A stretch of DNA of 64,000 bases from Kocuria salsicia (GCF_007681555.1 NZ_VELE01000009.1:59780-123779), one strand, 5' to 3'; shown: positions 34,197 to 43,413, counted from the stretch's first letter. Numbers and translations are program-made. Notes: generated by a model from the letters alone, not told the origin.

Positions 34197-35567
34197 GTGA
34201 AGAAACGACTTGTCGCCGAGTGGGAGCCCGCGCTCGGGGCCTTCGTCACCTGGCCCGCGGCGCTTCCGGGTGCCCTGCTGCGGGACCTCGCGCTGGACGC
34301 GCACCTGTGGGTCCTCGTCACGGACGCCGCCTCGGAGACCGACGCCGCCGCGTGGTCCGCGTCCCAGGGCGTCTCCCCGGACCGGGTCACGTTCGTGCGC
34401 GCGCCCCAGGGCGACGACGCCGTGTGGGTGCGCGACTGGGGCCCGCACCCCGTGATGGACGAGCACGGTCAGCTGTGGTGCGTGGGCCCGCGGTACGTCT
34501 ACGCCACCCCGTTCACGGCCCATGAACCGGGCGCGCCCCTCGAGACCGCGGACCGTGAACCGCTCGCCGCGCTCGAGTACGAGCCCGTGGACCAGCGGGC
34601 CCAGCCCGCGCTCGCACGGGCGCTGGGGCTGCCGTTCGAGAAGCTCCCGCACGCCTTCACCGGGGGCAACGTGCTCTCGGACGGCCACGACCTGCTCATC
34701 AGCACCGAGGTGCTCGTGGCCGAGAACGCGTTCGACGGCGCCACGTGGGACGAGGCGCGCCAGGACGCCTCCGCAGCCACGGGCATGAGTGAGCACGTGG
34801 TGCTGCCCGACTACGAGAACTGGGGCATCCAGCACGCGGACTGCCTGCTCAAGGTCCTGGACGAGGAGCGGCTGCTGGTGCTGCGCCCGCCCGCGGACCA
34901 CCCGCTGCGGGAACGCTACGACGCGATCGTGACCGAGCACCTGGAGCCGCTGCTCACCCGCTGGGGGCGGCCCTTCGAGATCCTGCGCATGGACACCGGA
35001 ATCAGCCCCCACGGCGGGCTGGCGCCGTACGTGAACTCGGTGGTGCTCAACAAGGTGGTCTACGTGCCGCGCTACGGCATCCCGGAGGACGAGACGGCCC
35101 TGGAGCAGTGGCGCGCGGCCATGCCGGGCTACGAGGTCCGCGGGTACACGTTCTCCTTCGACAAGGAGCCCCACGCGGTGCGCAACCCCCGCAACACGGG
35201 CCCCACCGGCTGGCGGGACGGGGACGTGCTGCACTGCCGCGTGCGCGGGGTGTTCGACCCCAGGATGATGCACGTGTCCGTGCGACGCCCCGGCCCCGAG
35301 AACCCCTCCCTGGTGCGCGTGCGCGCGGAGGGCTGCGGCGGCACCCGGGTGAAAGCGGTGACCCTGCTGAGTCGCCGGGCGGACGGTGCGGAGACCACCC
35401 GCACCCCCATGCGGGAGACCGCGCTGAACGGCGAGTACACGGCCCACCTGCCGCAGGGCCCGGCCTCGGGTGAGATCGAGTACGCGGTCGAGGCCACCTC
35501 CGAGGACGGCCGCGTGCAGCGCTGGCCGCGCCCGTCGAAGGCGTGGCTGCGGGCGGCGATAGACTGA
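34197..35567 (+). CDS. Agmatine deiminase-family protein
   Basis: 456 residues from GTG 34197 (GAAAGG upstream). Guanidine-modifying fold: WVRDWGP (active-site Asp), FTGGNVLSDGHDLLISTE, NWGIQHADC (H-x-D), the strand NKVVYVPRYG, and LHCRVRG, whose Cys is in the position of the catalytic nucleophile. Agmatine deiminases are about 340-370 residues; here the last ~90 residues form an extra beta-rich domain (LVRVRAEGCGGTRVKAV, EIEYAVEATSEDGRVQRW) like those of peptidyl-arginine deiminase-type secreted enzymes. No signal peptide is seen. It would hydrolyse agmatine or arginine-like guanidines to ureido compounds and ammonia; the substrate is unproven. The next gene starts six bases on. Confidence 0.82.
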   Translation: MKKRLVAEWEPALGAFVTWPAALPGALLRDLALDAHLWVLVTDAASETDAAAWSASQGVSPDRVTFVRAPQGDDAVWVRDWGPHPVMDEHGQLWCVGPRYVYATPFTAHEPGAPLETADREPLAALEYEPVDQRAQPALARALGLPFEKLPHAFTGGNVLSDGHDLLISTEVLVAENAFDGATWDEARQDASAATGMSEHVVLPDYENWGIQHADCLLKVLDEERLLVLRPPADHPLRERYDAIVTEHLEPLLTRWGRPFEILRMDTGISPHGGLAPYVNSVVLNKVVYVPRYGIPEDETALEQWRAAMPGYEVRGYTFSFDKEPHAVRNPRNTGPTGWRDGDVLHCRVRGVFDPRMMHVSVRRPGPENPSLVRVRAEGCGGTRVKAVTLLSRRADGAETTRTPMRETALNGEYTAHLPQGPASGEIEYAVEATSEDGRVQRWPRPSKAWLRAAID

Positions 35568-35573
35568 CCGACC

Positions 35574-36197
35574 GTGGCCAAGCTCTACTTCCGCTACGGC
35601 GCGATGAACTCCGGGAAATCCACGGCGCTGCTCCAGGCCGCCTACAACTACGAGGAACGCGGGCAGCGCGTGCTGCTCGCCAAACCCCACGTGGACACCA
35701 AGGGCGAGGACCAGATCCTCTCCCGGCTGGGTGTCACCCGCACGGTGGACTTCCTGATCCAGCCCGGCGAGAGCGCCATGGGCCTGTTCAAGCGCCACTC
35801 CACCGGCGATGACCCGGAGGCCCTGCTCGAGCACGTGGACGCCCAGCCCGTGGCGTGCCTGCTGGTGGACGAGGCGCAGTTCCTGGAGACCGGGCAGGTG
35901 GACGACTTGCTACGGATCGCCGTGCTGCTGGACGTGCCCGTGATGGCCTACGGCATCCGCACCGACTTCCGCACCCGTTCCTTCCCCGGCTCCGAGCGGC
36001 TCATGGAGCTCGCCCACACCCTGGAGGAGCTCAAGACCATCTGCCGCTGCGGACGCAAGGCCCTGTTCAACACGCGGAAGGTGGGCGACGACTTCGTGTT
36101 CGAGGGGGACCAGGTGGCCATCGACGGCGTGGCCGTCACCTACGAGTCCCTGTGCGCGGCGTGCTACCTGCGGGAATCCGGCGGCAGGCTGGGCTGA
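35574..36197 (+). CDS. tdk: Thymidine kinase
   Basis: 207 residues, GTG start. Type II thymidine kinase: P-loop GAMNSGKST (9-17), VDEAQFL with the catalytic Glu, the lasso region YGIRTDFRTRSFPGSERLMELA, and a zinc site with CRCG and a CxxC near the C-terminus (LCAAC). It phosphorylates thymidine for dTTP salvage. It lies just before pyrE, with only 29 bases between, so pyrimidine salvage and de novo genes may be co-transcribed with the deiminase gene. Confidence 0.95.
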   Translation: MAKLYFRYGAMNSGKSTALLQAAYNYEERGQRVLLAKPHVDTKGEDQILSRLGVTRTVDFLIQPGESAMGLFKRHSTGDDPEALLEHVDAQPVACLLVDEAQFLETGQVDDLLRIAVLLDVPVMAYGIRTDFRTRSFPGSERLMELAHTLEELKTICRCGRKALFNTRKVGDDFVFEGDQVAIDGVAVTYESLCAACYLRESGGRLG

Positions 36198-36226
36198 GAG
36201 GACAGCCCGGCACGTAAACTGCCCGT

Positions 36227-36808
36227 ATGAGCACCGACTTCTCTCCCGTGGACCTGGCCACCGCCCGTGAGCGCCTGCGCGAACTGATCAAGGACCTCGC
36301 CGTGGTGCGGGGCAAGGTCACGCTGGCCAGCGGCATCGAAGCGGACTACTACGTGGACCTGCGCCGCGTGACCCTGCACCACGAGGCCTCCCGGTACGTG
36401 GGTCAGGTCATGCTCGGTCTGCTGGACGAGGCCGGGACCGTGTTCGACGCCGCCGGTGGGCTCACCATGGGCGCGGACCCGGTGGGCAACGCGATCATGC
36501 GCACGGCCGGGGACCAGGGCCGCGCCGTCGACACCTTTGTGGTGCGCAAGGCTCAGAAGTCCTACGGCATGGGGCGTCAGGTGGAGGGCCCCAGCGTGGT
36601 GGGCCGCAACGTGGTGGTCGTCGAGGACACCTCCACCACCGGCGGTTCCGCCCTGACCGCCGTGGAGGCGCTGCAGAAGGCGGGCGCGAACGTCGTGGCC
36701 GTTGCCGTGATCGTGGACCGCCGCACCGGCGCCAAGGAGCGCATCGAGGAGACCGCGGGCGTCCCGTGCCTGTACGCCTACTCCAAGGACGAGCTGGGGC
36801 TTGACTGA
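36227..36808 (+). CDS. pyrE: Orotate phosphoribosyltransferase
   Basis: 193 residues. Type I phosphoribosyltransferase with the PRPP-binding loop VVVEDTSTTGGS (about 127-138) and the orotate-site segment KVTLASGIEADYYVDLRRVTL. RKAQKSYGMGRQVEG is the flexible catalytic loop. It converts orotate plus PRPP to OMP in UMP biosynthesis. The next gene starts inside its last codons (TTG 36801), so they are translationally coupled. Confidence 0.95.
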   Translation: MSTDFSPVDLATARERLRELIKDLAVVRGKVTLASGIEADYYVDLRRVTLHHEASRYVGQVMLGLLDEAGTVFDAAGGLTMGADPVGNAIMRTAGDQGRAVDTFVVRKAQKSYGMGRQVEGPSVVGRNVVVVEDTSTTGGSALTAVEALQKAGANVVAVAVIVDRRTGAKERIEETAGVPCLYAYSKDELGLD

Positions 36809-37472
36809 CTCTGAACTGCCCGCTGATCGAGAGGTCGGCGTGGGCCCCTGGCAGGGCGAGTGGCCCGACGGGGAGCACTGGGACCCGGAGCTGCTGCGCG
36901 CGGGCGACCGCCGCAACGTGGCGGACCAGTACCGCTACTGGCGCATGGACGCGATCATCGCGGACCTGGACGCCCGCCGCCACGCCTTCCATGTGGCCGT
37001 AGAGAACTGGGAGCACGACTTCAACATCGGTTCCGTCGTGCGCACCGCCAACGCGTTCCTCGCGCGTGAGGTCCACATCATCGGGCGACGCCGCTGGAAC
37101 CGCCGCGGGGCCATGGTCACCGACCGATACCAGCACGTGCGCCACCACGCGAGCGTCGCGGAGTTCATGAACTGGGCGCGCCAGGAGGGGCTTGCGGTGC
37201 TGGCGATCGACAACGTTCCCGGCTCGCAGCTGATCGAGATGTTCGACCTGCCAGAGCGTTGCGTGCTGGTCTTCGGCCAGGAGGGCCCGGGGGTCTCGGA
37301 GGACCTCGTGGCGGAGGCGGACGCGGTGCTGGCCATCGAGCAGTTCGGCTCCACCCGCTCCATCAACGCCGGAGCGGCCGCCGCCGTGACCATGCATGCA
37401 TGGATCCGCCGCCACGTGTTCGAGCAGCGTCCTGCGCCCTCGTCCGACGTCACGAAGGGCGCGGGAGCGTGA
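36801..37472 (+). CDS. SPOUT (TrmH-type) RNA methyltransferase
   Basis: 223 residues, TTG start overlapping pyrE. Knotted SpoU methyltransferase: motif 1 NWEHDFNIGSVVRTANAF (N and R in the SAM/RNA site), motif 2 VLVFGQEGPGVS, and motif 3 IEQFGSTRSINAGAAAAV. It binds S-adenosylmethionine and 2'-O-methylates tRNA or rRNA. The exact nucleotide cannot be assigned. TrmH-type genes next to pyrE are common in actinobacteria. Confidence 0.92.
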   Translation: MTDSELPADREVGVGPWQGEWPDGEHWDPELLRAGDRRNVADQYRYWRMDAIIADLDARRHAFHVAVENWEHDFNIGSVVRTANAFLAREVHIIGRRRWNRRGAMVTDRYQHVRHHASVAEFMNWARQEGLAVLAIDNVPGSQLIEMFDLPERCVLVFGQEGPGVSEDLVAEADAVLAIEQFGSTRSINAGAAAAVTMHAWIRRHVFEQRPAPSSDVTKGAGA

Positions 37473-37517
37473 AAAAGCCCGGCCGACCATATCCAGGAGA
37501 CAGAAGTTACCGTATGG

Positions 37518-37539
37518 TCATGTGAGTTAAATCACATGA
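37518..37539 (+). promoter_or_regulatory. CRP/GlxR-type operator
   Basis: Perfect inverted repeat TCATGTGA-gttaaa-TCACATGA; its core TGTGA-N6-TCACA (37521-37536) is an exact match to the CRP/GlxR consensus. It ends 13 bases before the lipase ATG, so it overlaps the promoter/leader and binding would most likely repress. Confidence 0.8.
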
Positions 37540-37551
37540 TGAAAGGTTCGC

Positions 37552-38931
37552 ATGCTCATGGCTGCCTCGACCACACGGCCATCGTCCTTGCGGCGTTCTG
37601 CGGGTGCCCTCGCCCTGGGTGTTGGGCTGCTGCTTGCTGGACTGCAGCCCGCGCATGCGCAGAGCGCAGCAGGCTCCGCACCAGATGGCGGTTTTTCCGA
37701 GCTGCCGCGCAGCGAGCAGGACCAGAAGCTCCAGGAGCAGGGTCTGACCCGCGATGATCTTGCCCGCGAGGATGCGCTGAAGAAGCTCCGCAGCTCCACG
37801 GACACGGACTTCTACAGCACCCCGGCGCAGCTGCCTGCCGCCAACGGGGGCGTGGTGCGTTCGGAGCCGTCCACGTTCTACCTGGACCCCGTCAAGCTCA
37901 TCAAGCCCAATGCGTCCGCCACGCGCATCATGTACAGGAGCACCAACAGCAAGAACCAGGCCGTGGCCACCACGGGCACCGTGCTGCAGTCCAAGGCTGC
38001 GTGGCGCAAGCCCGGTCCACGGCCGCTCGTGGTGCTGTCCTCGGGCACCCAGGGTATGGGCGACTCGTGCGCGCCGTCCCGTCAGATGGCCATGGGCACA
38101 AACTACGAAGGCCTCAGCCTGGCCGGCCTGATCAATGCCGGCTACAACGTGGTGGCCCCGGACTACATCGGTCTGGGCACTGACGGCGCCCACACCTACA
38201 TGAACCGCGTGGACCAGGCTCATGCCGTGCTCGATGCCGTGCGCGGTGCGCAACAGCTCGGCATGGAGGGAGTGGACGCTAAGACCCCCGTGGCCGCCGT
38301 GGGATATTCGCAGGGCGGCGGTGCCACGGCTGCAGCCGCGGAGAGCGCCCCTGAGTACGCCCCGGAGGTGCAGCTCAAGAGTGCCTGGGTGGGTGCGCCG
38401 CCCGCGGACCTCACACTCACGGGTCAGCACATCGACTCCTCTCTCTTCTCCGGCCTGTCCTTCTACGTGATGGGGGCGGCCGAGGACTCCGGGGTGGCGG
38501 TTCGGGACAGACTCAATGCGGAGGGGCAGAGGCGCTATGACAAGGCCCAGGACAGCTGCCTGGTGGGCACCGTCCTCTCCGACGCCCTGGTGCCGTCCGA
38601 GAAGCTCACGGCTGACGGGCGCTCCTTCTTCCAGCTGCTCGGAGACCCCGCTCTGAAGGCGTACCTGGAGGAGCAGACCATCGGTGCCGCGGGCCGCCAC
38701 CCTCGTGTCCCGGTGCGCATCGCCCACACCGTGGCGGACGACGTCGTGCCCTACCAGTCGGGCCGACGGCTCGCCCAGAAATGGTGCGCCTCCGGCGTGA
38801 ACGTCTCCATGCAGACGCTCGCCACGCCCACCCATGTGGGGGCCTCCCTGGAAGGCATTCCCTCGATGCTCGTCTACCTGGACGCACGGTTCAAGGGCAT
38901 CCCGCAGACCAGCTCGTGCTGGCGGTTGTGA
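37552..38931 (+). CDS. Secreted lipase (LIP family)
   Basis: 459 residues. Signal peptide: basic start, hydrophobic LALGVGLLLAGL and cleavage after AHA (near 36). Alpha/beta hydrolase of the secretory-lipase family: oxyanion region VVLSSGTQGMGDSCAPS, the Tyr-type turn NVVAPDYIGLGTDGAH, the nucleophile GYSQGG (Ser near 264), Asp in VADDVVPY and His in TPTHVGA. It should hydrolyse acylglycerols outside the cell. ATG 37552 or 37558 with AAAGG upstream. Expression is probably tied to cAMP via the GlxR-type box in front. A 21-bp perfect hairpin ends the gene. Confidence 0.9.
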   Translation: MLMAASTTRPSSLRRSAGALALGVGLLLAGLQPAHAQSAAGSAPDGGFSELPRSEQDQKLQEQGLTRDDLAREDALKKLRSSTDTDFYSTPAQLPAANGGVVRSEPSTFYLDPVKLIKPNASATRIMYRSTNSKNQAVATTGTVLQSKAAWRKPGPRPLVVLSSGTQGMGDSCAPSRQMAMGTNYEGLSLAGLINAGYNVVAPDYIGLGTDGAHTYMNRVDQAHAVLDAVRGAQQLGMEGVDAKTPVAAVGYSQGGGATAAAAESAPEYAPEVQLKSAWVGAPPADLTLTGQHIDSSLFSGLSFYVMGAAEDSGVAVRDRLNAEGQRRYDKAQDSCLVGTVLSDALVPSEKLTADGRSFFQLLGDPALKAYLEEQTIGAAGRHPRVPVRIAHTVADDVVPYQSGRRLAQKWCASGVNVSMQTLATPTHVGASLEGIPSMLVYLDARFKGIPQTSSCWRL

Positions 38932-38945
38932 TGTCACGAGATGAG

Positions 38946-38990
38946 CCACCGCACCCCGGCACCGCATCCTGCGGTGCCGGGGTGCGGTGG
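38946..38990. terminator. Long perfect terminator hairpin
   Basis: 21-bp perfect stem (38946-38966 with 38970-38990) around a TCC loop, 15 bases after the lipase stop. No T-run. Confidence 0.8.
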
Positions 38991-39151
38991 TGACCCCTCG
39001 GCGTCGTCCGCGCCGCCCCGCAAGGTGGGGCTTGTGGTGGGTGGGAACCATAGCGCGGATCACAGGTGCCCGCCCCCGGTCGCCTAGACTGGGAAGAGGC
39101 CTCAGGCCACGGTCCAACCGTGCATCGGGAACCCAGAAGAAGGAGCACACC

Positions 39152-40174
39152 ATGCCCATCGCAACCCCTGACGTTTACTCCGAGATGATCGACCGTGCCA
39201 AGGAGAAGGGCTTTGCCTACCCGGCCATCAACGTGACCTCCTCGCAGACCCTGAACGCCGCGATCCGCGGCTTCGCCGAGGCGGGCTCGGACGGCATCAT
39301 CCAGGCCTCCACCGGCGGCGCCGCGTACTGGTCCGGTGCGTCCGTGAAGAACATGGTCACCGGTTCGCTGGCCATGGCCGCGTTCGCGCGCGAAGTGGCG
39401 AAGAACTACGACGTCAACATCGCCCTGCACACGGACCACTGCCCGAAGGACAAGCTCGAGGGCTTCGTGCTGCCGTTGCTCGCCGAGTCCGAGAAGGCCG
39501 TGGCCCGCGGCGAGGACCCCATCTTCCAGTCGCACATGTGGGACGGATCCGCGATCCCCCTGGACGAGAACCTCAAGATCGCCCAGGAGCTGCTGGAGCG
39601 CACCAACAAGGCGCACATCATCCTGGAGGTGGAGATCGGCGCCGTCGGCGGTGAGGAGGACGGCGTGGTCGGCGAGATCAACGACTCCCTCTACACCACC
39701 GTGGCGGACGGCATGAAGACCATCGAGGCGCTCGGCACCGGTGAGAAGGGCCGCTACATCACCGCCCTGACCTTCGGCAACGTCCACGGCGTCTACAAGC
39801 CCGGCAACGTGCGCCTGCGCCCGGAGCTCCTCAAGGAGATCCAGGACGAGGTGGGCAAGAACATCGGCAAGGACCGCCCGTTCGACCTCGTGTTCCACGG
39901 CGGCTCCGGCTCCACCGCCCAGGAGATCGCGGACGCGGTGTCCTACGGCGTGATCAAGATGAACGTGGACACGGACACCCAGTACGCGTTCACCCGCCCC
40001 GTGGCCGGCTTCATGCTGCGCAACTACGACGGCGTCCTGAAGGTTGACGGCGAGGTCGGCGACAAGAAGAAGTACGACCCCCGCGTGTGGGGCGCCGAGG
40101 CGGAGGCTGGCATGGCCGCCCGCGTAGTGGAGGCCTGCCAGAACCTCGGTTCCGCGGGCACGTCCATCAAGTAG
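39152..40174 (+). CDS. fbaA: Class II fructose-bisphosphate aldolase
   Basis: 340 residues from ATG 39152 (AAGGAG upstream). Zinc-dependent class II aldolase: ALHTDHCPKDKLEG (catalytic Asp, zinc His), VEIGAVGGEEDGV (zinc-site Glu), FGNVHGVYKPG and LVFHGGSGST (zinc His), VIKMNVDTDTQYAFTRPV (substrate phosphate loop). It cleaves fructose-1,6-bisphosphate in glycolysis and runs in reverse in gluconeogenesis. Length and motifs are those of the long FbaA type. Monocistronic, with a strong hairpin after it. Confidence 0.97.
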   Translation: MPIATPDVYSEMIDRAKEKGFAYPAINVTSSQTLNAAIRGFAEAGSDGIIQASTGGAAYWSGASVKNMVTGSLAMAAFAREVAKNYDVNIALHTDHCPKDKLEGFVLPLLAESEKAVARGEDPIFQSHMWDGSAIPLDENLKIAQELLERTNKAHIILEVEIGAVGGEEDGVVGEINDSLYTTVADGMKTIEALGTGEKGRYITALTFGNVHGVYKPGNVRLRPELLKEIQDEVGKNIGKDRPFDLVFHGGSGSTAQEIADAVSYGVIKMNVDTDTQYAFTRPVAGFMLRNYDGVLKVDGEVGDKKKYDPRVWGAEAEAGMAARVVEACQNLGSAGTSIK

Positions 40175-40190
40175 CCCGCACGTCCCTCCC

Positions 40191-40228
40191 CGGTGCCCCG
40201 CACGTCCGCGTGCGGGGCACCGTTGTGT
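40191..40228 (+). terminator. Terminator of fbaA
   Basis: 14-bp perfect stem CGGTGCCCCGCACG/CGTGCGGGGCACCG with a TCCG loop, followed by TTGTGTTGT. Confidence 0.8.
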
Positions 40229-40259
40229 TGTGGGTCATGCCCTTGCTACCGTCCTGGGC

Positions 40260-41654
40260 ATGGCATCCCCGCGCGAGCAGTCCACGCCGCCCGCACCACG
40301 GTCCGCCCCGGAGCACGAACCGCCTGAGCCCTCGCGCGCCTACCTGGGCCAGCTGCAGCGGGACACGGAGCGCCGCAAGAGGGAGCTGGCGCACCACCTG
40401 CGGGACCACCACGGTGCGGGGCCCGCGGCGCAGGAGCGGCTGGAGACCCTCGTGGACGCGCAGTCCGAGGACCTCGTGCGCATCCTGCACGAACTCCACC
40501 GGGACCCGGAGACGGCGTTCCATGAGCACCGCGCCGCGCGGCGCATCAGGGAGCACCTCACGCGGCACGGGATCGAGGCGCAGAGCCCCGCGTTCGGGCT
40601 GGACACCGCCGTTCACGCGGAGGTCTCCTCCGAGGACTTCGACCCTCGATCCCACCGCACCATCGCCGTGATGTCCGAGTACGACGCCCTGCCGGGGATC
40701 GGCCACGGCTGCGGGCACAACGTGATCGCGGTGACGGGCCTCGGGGCGTTCGTCGCGCTCGCCGAACTGCTGCGGGAGGAGCCCGGCGCGTTCTCCGGAC
40801 GCGTGGTCTACCTGGGCACCCCCGCCGAGGAGGGGGAGGGCGGCAAGGAGATCATGGCCCGCAACGGTGCGCTCGAGGGCGTTGACGCCGCCGCCATGGT
40901 CCACCCATACATGACCGACCTGACGGACCAGGTGTGGCTCGGACGGCGCCAGTGCGAGGTGACCTTCCACGGCCGGGCCTCCCACGCGTCGTCGCACCCC
41001 TTCATGGGCCGCAACGCGCTCGACGGCGCCGTGCTCGCCTACCAGGGCCTCGGGCTGCTGCGTCAGCAGACCCCGCCCACGGACCGCATCCACGCGGTGC
41101 TGCCCGAGGGCGGCGAGCGGCCGAACATCATCACCGAGTCCGCCACCCTGCGGCTCTACGTGCGGTCCCAGCGCCCCGAGACGCTCAGCGCCCTGTCCCA
41201 GCGGGTGGGCGAGGTCATGGAGGGCGCAGCGCTCATGGCCGGGGTGGGCGTGAGCGTCGCGTGGGACACCTCCCCGGCCACGCTGCCCGTGCTCAGCAAC
41301 GGCCCGCTGTCCGACCGCTGGGTCCTCGCGCAGCAGCGGCGCGGGCGGGACCCCTACCCCGCGGGCACACTGTCCGAGGTGCTGGCCGCTTCCACGGACT
41401 TCGGCAACGTCAGCTACCGCGTCCCCGGGATCCACCCGCTCATCGGCATCGCCACGGAGGACACGGGGCTGCACTCCCGCGAGTTCGCGGAGGCGGCGGG
41501 CTCCCCGCGCGCGGAGCGCGCCGGTCTCGACGGCGCGTACGGACTGGCCGCTGTGGCCCTCGACTACCTGACGGACGACGAGCTGGCCGCCGACGTCGCG
41601 GAGGACTTCCGGGCGAGCGGTGGCGGGATCTCCGTACCCGACTACTTCGACTGA
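40260..41654 (+). CDS. M20-family amidohydrolase (AbgB-like)
   Basis: 464 residues. M20D carboxypeptidase/aminoacylase family: ELHRDPETAFHEHRAA, EYDALPGIGHGCGHNVIAV (metal-binding Asp/Cys/His), GTPAEEGEGGKEIM (catalytic Glu pair), and a dimerisation domain with GRASHASSHPFMGRNALDGAV. These are the features of the AbgB/peptidase M20 group that hydrolyse p-aminobenzoyl-glutamate or N-acyl amino acids. A 45-residue charged N-terminal extension is not part of the fold. The AbgT-type transporter gene is 97 bases downstream, which supports a p-aminobenzoyl-glutamate role; no AbgA partner is present. Confidence 0.88.
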   Translation: MASPREQSTPPAPRSAPEHEPPEPSRAYLGQLQRDTERRKRELAHHLRDHHGAGPAAQERLETLVDAQSEDLVRILHELHRDPETAFHEHRAARRIREHLTRHGIEAQSPAFGLDTAVHAEVSSEDFDPRSHRTIAVMSEYDALPGIGHGCGHNVIAVTGLGAFVALAELLREEPGAFSGRVVYLGTPAEEGEGGKEIMARNGALEGVDAAAMVHPYMTDLTDQVWLGRRQCEVTFHGRASHASSHPFMGRNALDGAVLAYQGLGLLRQQTPPTDRIHAVLPEGGERPNIITESATLRLYVRSQRPETLSALSQRVGEVMEGAALMAGVGVSVAWDTSPATLPVLSNGPLSDRWVLAQQRRGRDPYPAGTLSEVLAASTDFGNVSYRVPGIHPLIGIATEDTGLHSREFAEAAGSPRAERAGLDGAYGLAAVALDYLTDDELAADVAEDFRASGGGISVPDYFD

Positions 41655-41751
41655 GCGCCCGGGACGGGGCGTTCCACCGTTTCTCCGGCACCGGCTCGAC
41701 GACGCCGCCCCGGACCACACCTTCCACACCACCGACCACCACGGAGCACCC

Positions 41752-43386
41752 ATGAACGCCACCGCCACCACCAGGCCCAGCCGGGGGGATCGTCTTCTCT
41801 CCGGAATCGAACGGGTGGGCAACAGGCTGCCCGAGCCCTTTGCGCTGTTCACCATCCTGTTCCTGATCACCGCGGCGGTCTCCACGGCCATGGCGTGGGC
41901 CGGAGTGGTGGTGCAGGTTCCGGGCAAGGACGAACCCGTGGCCATCCAGGGCCTGTTCACGGGGGACGGGATCGCATGGTTCACCACCACCCTGGGTGAG
42001 AACTACATCGGCTTCCCGCCGCTCGTCACGGTGGCCACGATCCTGCTGGCCATCGGCATCGCGGAGAAGTCCGGGTTCCTGGCCGCGGCCATCCGATTCA
42101 CGATCGGCAGCGCCCCGCGGTGGCTGCTGCCCTACACCGTGGGGTTCGTGGGCGTGGTGGGCTCGATCATGGCGGACTCGGCGTTCGTGGTGATCCCGCC
42201 GCTCGCGGCGCTCGCCTTCAAGGCGGCGGGCCGCCACCCCGTGGCGGGGCTGCTGGGCGGCTTCGCGGCCGCGGGCGCCGGGTACTCCACGAACATCTTC
42301 CCGACCTCGCTCGACGCCCTGTTCGCGGGCATCACCAACGCGGTGATCCCCACCGTGCCGGCGCTCGCGGAGAGCGCCACTGAGGTGAACCCGCTGTCCA
42401 ACTACTGGTTCAACATCGTGGCCGCGCTTGTGCTGTCCCTGGTGGCTGGGTGGGTCATCGACAGAATCGTGGAGCCGCGCGTGGAGCGGGCGGGTGTCTC
42501 CCGGGACGAGGTCAACCCGGAGACCGCCCAGCTCATGACGGACACCCGTGCCATCCGGATCGTGGGGGACGAGCAGACCGTGGCCGAGTCCCGAGAGCCG
42601 GACGTGGAGGCGGCGCTGTCCCCGAGGGAGAAGAAGGCCCTGGCATGGGCGTGCAGTGTGTTCGTGCTGATCGGCGTGGCCATGGTGGTCTTCGCCCTGC
42701 TGCCGGACTCGCCGTGGCGCAACGAGGCTGGGCACTTCCTTCCCAAGTCACCGCTGCTGGCGTCCATCGTGTTCATCATCTTCGCGTTCTTCTCCGTGAG
42801 CGGCTACGTCTACGGCCGCGTGGCGGGAACCGTGCGCGGGTTCCGGGACGTGCCCGTGATGATGGGTGCCGCCCTGCGGGACATGATCTCGTTCCTGGTG
42901 CTCGCCTTCGTGCTGGGGCAGTTCATCGCCCTGTTCAACTGGTCCGGGATCGGCTCGTGGATCGCCGTGACGGGCGCCGAGGGCCTGCAGAACGCCGGGG
43001 TGAGCGGCTTCCCGGTGATCATCGGGTTCATTGTCCTGTGCTCGCTGCTGAACCTGTTCATCATCTCCGGCTCCTCCATGTGGACGCTCATGGCCGCCGT
43101 GTTCGTGCCCATGTTCGGGATCCTCGGCTTCGAGCCCGCGTTCATCCAGGCCGCGTTCCGGGTGGGGGACTCCGCCACCCAGGTCATGACGCCGCTGAAC
43201 CCCTACATGGTGGTGCTGCTGACCATGCTCAGGAAGTACGAGCCCTCGGCCGGGCTCGGCACGGTGATGGCCCGCATGATCCCCTTCGTGGTGCCCTTCT
43301 GGGTGGTGTGGGTGCTCATCCTCACGCTGTTCTACGTGCTGGACCTGCCACTGGGCCCGGGCGTGGGAATCATGATCGGGGGCTGA
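41752..43386 (+). CDS. abgT: AbgT-family transporter
   Basis: 544 residues, about 13 hydrophobic segments including two hairpin re-entrants. VGNRLPEPFALFTILFL opens the protein, with GIAEKSGFLAAAIR, SIMADSAFVVIPPLAALAF and ISGSSMWTLMAAVFVPMF matching the conserved core of AbgT/MtrF proteins. Members import p-aminobenzoyl-glutamate, and some (MtrF, YdaH) export sulfonamides. Clustering with an AbgB-like hydrolase favours uptake and reuse of folate breakdown products, though export of folate-pathway inhibitors remains possible. ATG 41752 with GGAG upstream. Confidence 0.92.
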   Translation: MNATATTRPSRGDRLLSGIERVGNRLPEPFALFTILFLITAAVSTAMAWAGVVVQVPGKDEPVAIQGLFTGDGIAWFTTTLGENYIGFPPLVTVATILLAIGIAEKSGFLAAAIRFTIGSAPRWLLPYTVGFVGVVGSIMADSAFVVIPPLAALAFKAAGRHPVAGLLGGFAAAGAGYSTNIFPTSLDALFAGITNAVIPTVPALAESATEVNPLSNYWFNIVAALVLSLVAGWVIDRIVEPRVERAGVSRDEVNPETAQLMTDTRAIRIVGDEQTVAESREPDVEAALSPREKKALAWACSVFVLIGVAMVVFALLPDSPWRNEAGHFLPKSPLLASIVFIIFAFFSVSGYVYGRVAGTVRGFRDVPVMMGAALRDMISFLVLAFVLGQFIALFNWSGIGSWIAVTGAEGLQNAGVSGFPVIIGFIVLCSLLNLFIISGSSMWTLMAAVFVPMFGILGFEPAFIQAAFRVGDSATQVMTPLNPYMVVLLTMLRKYEPSAGLGTVMARMIPFVVPFWVVWVLILTLFYVLDLPLGPGVGIMIGG

Positions 43387-43413
43387 GGCAACCCTGGTGG
43401 CGAACGGCCTGGA

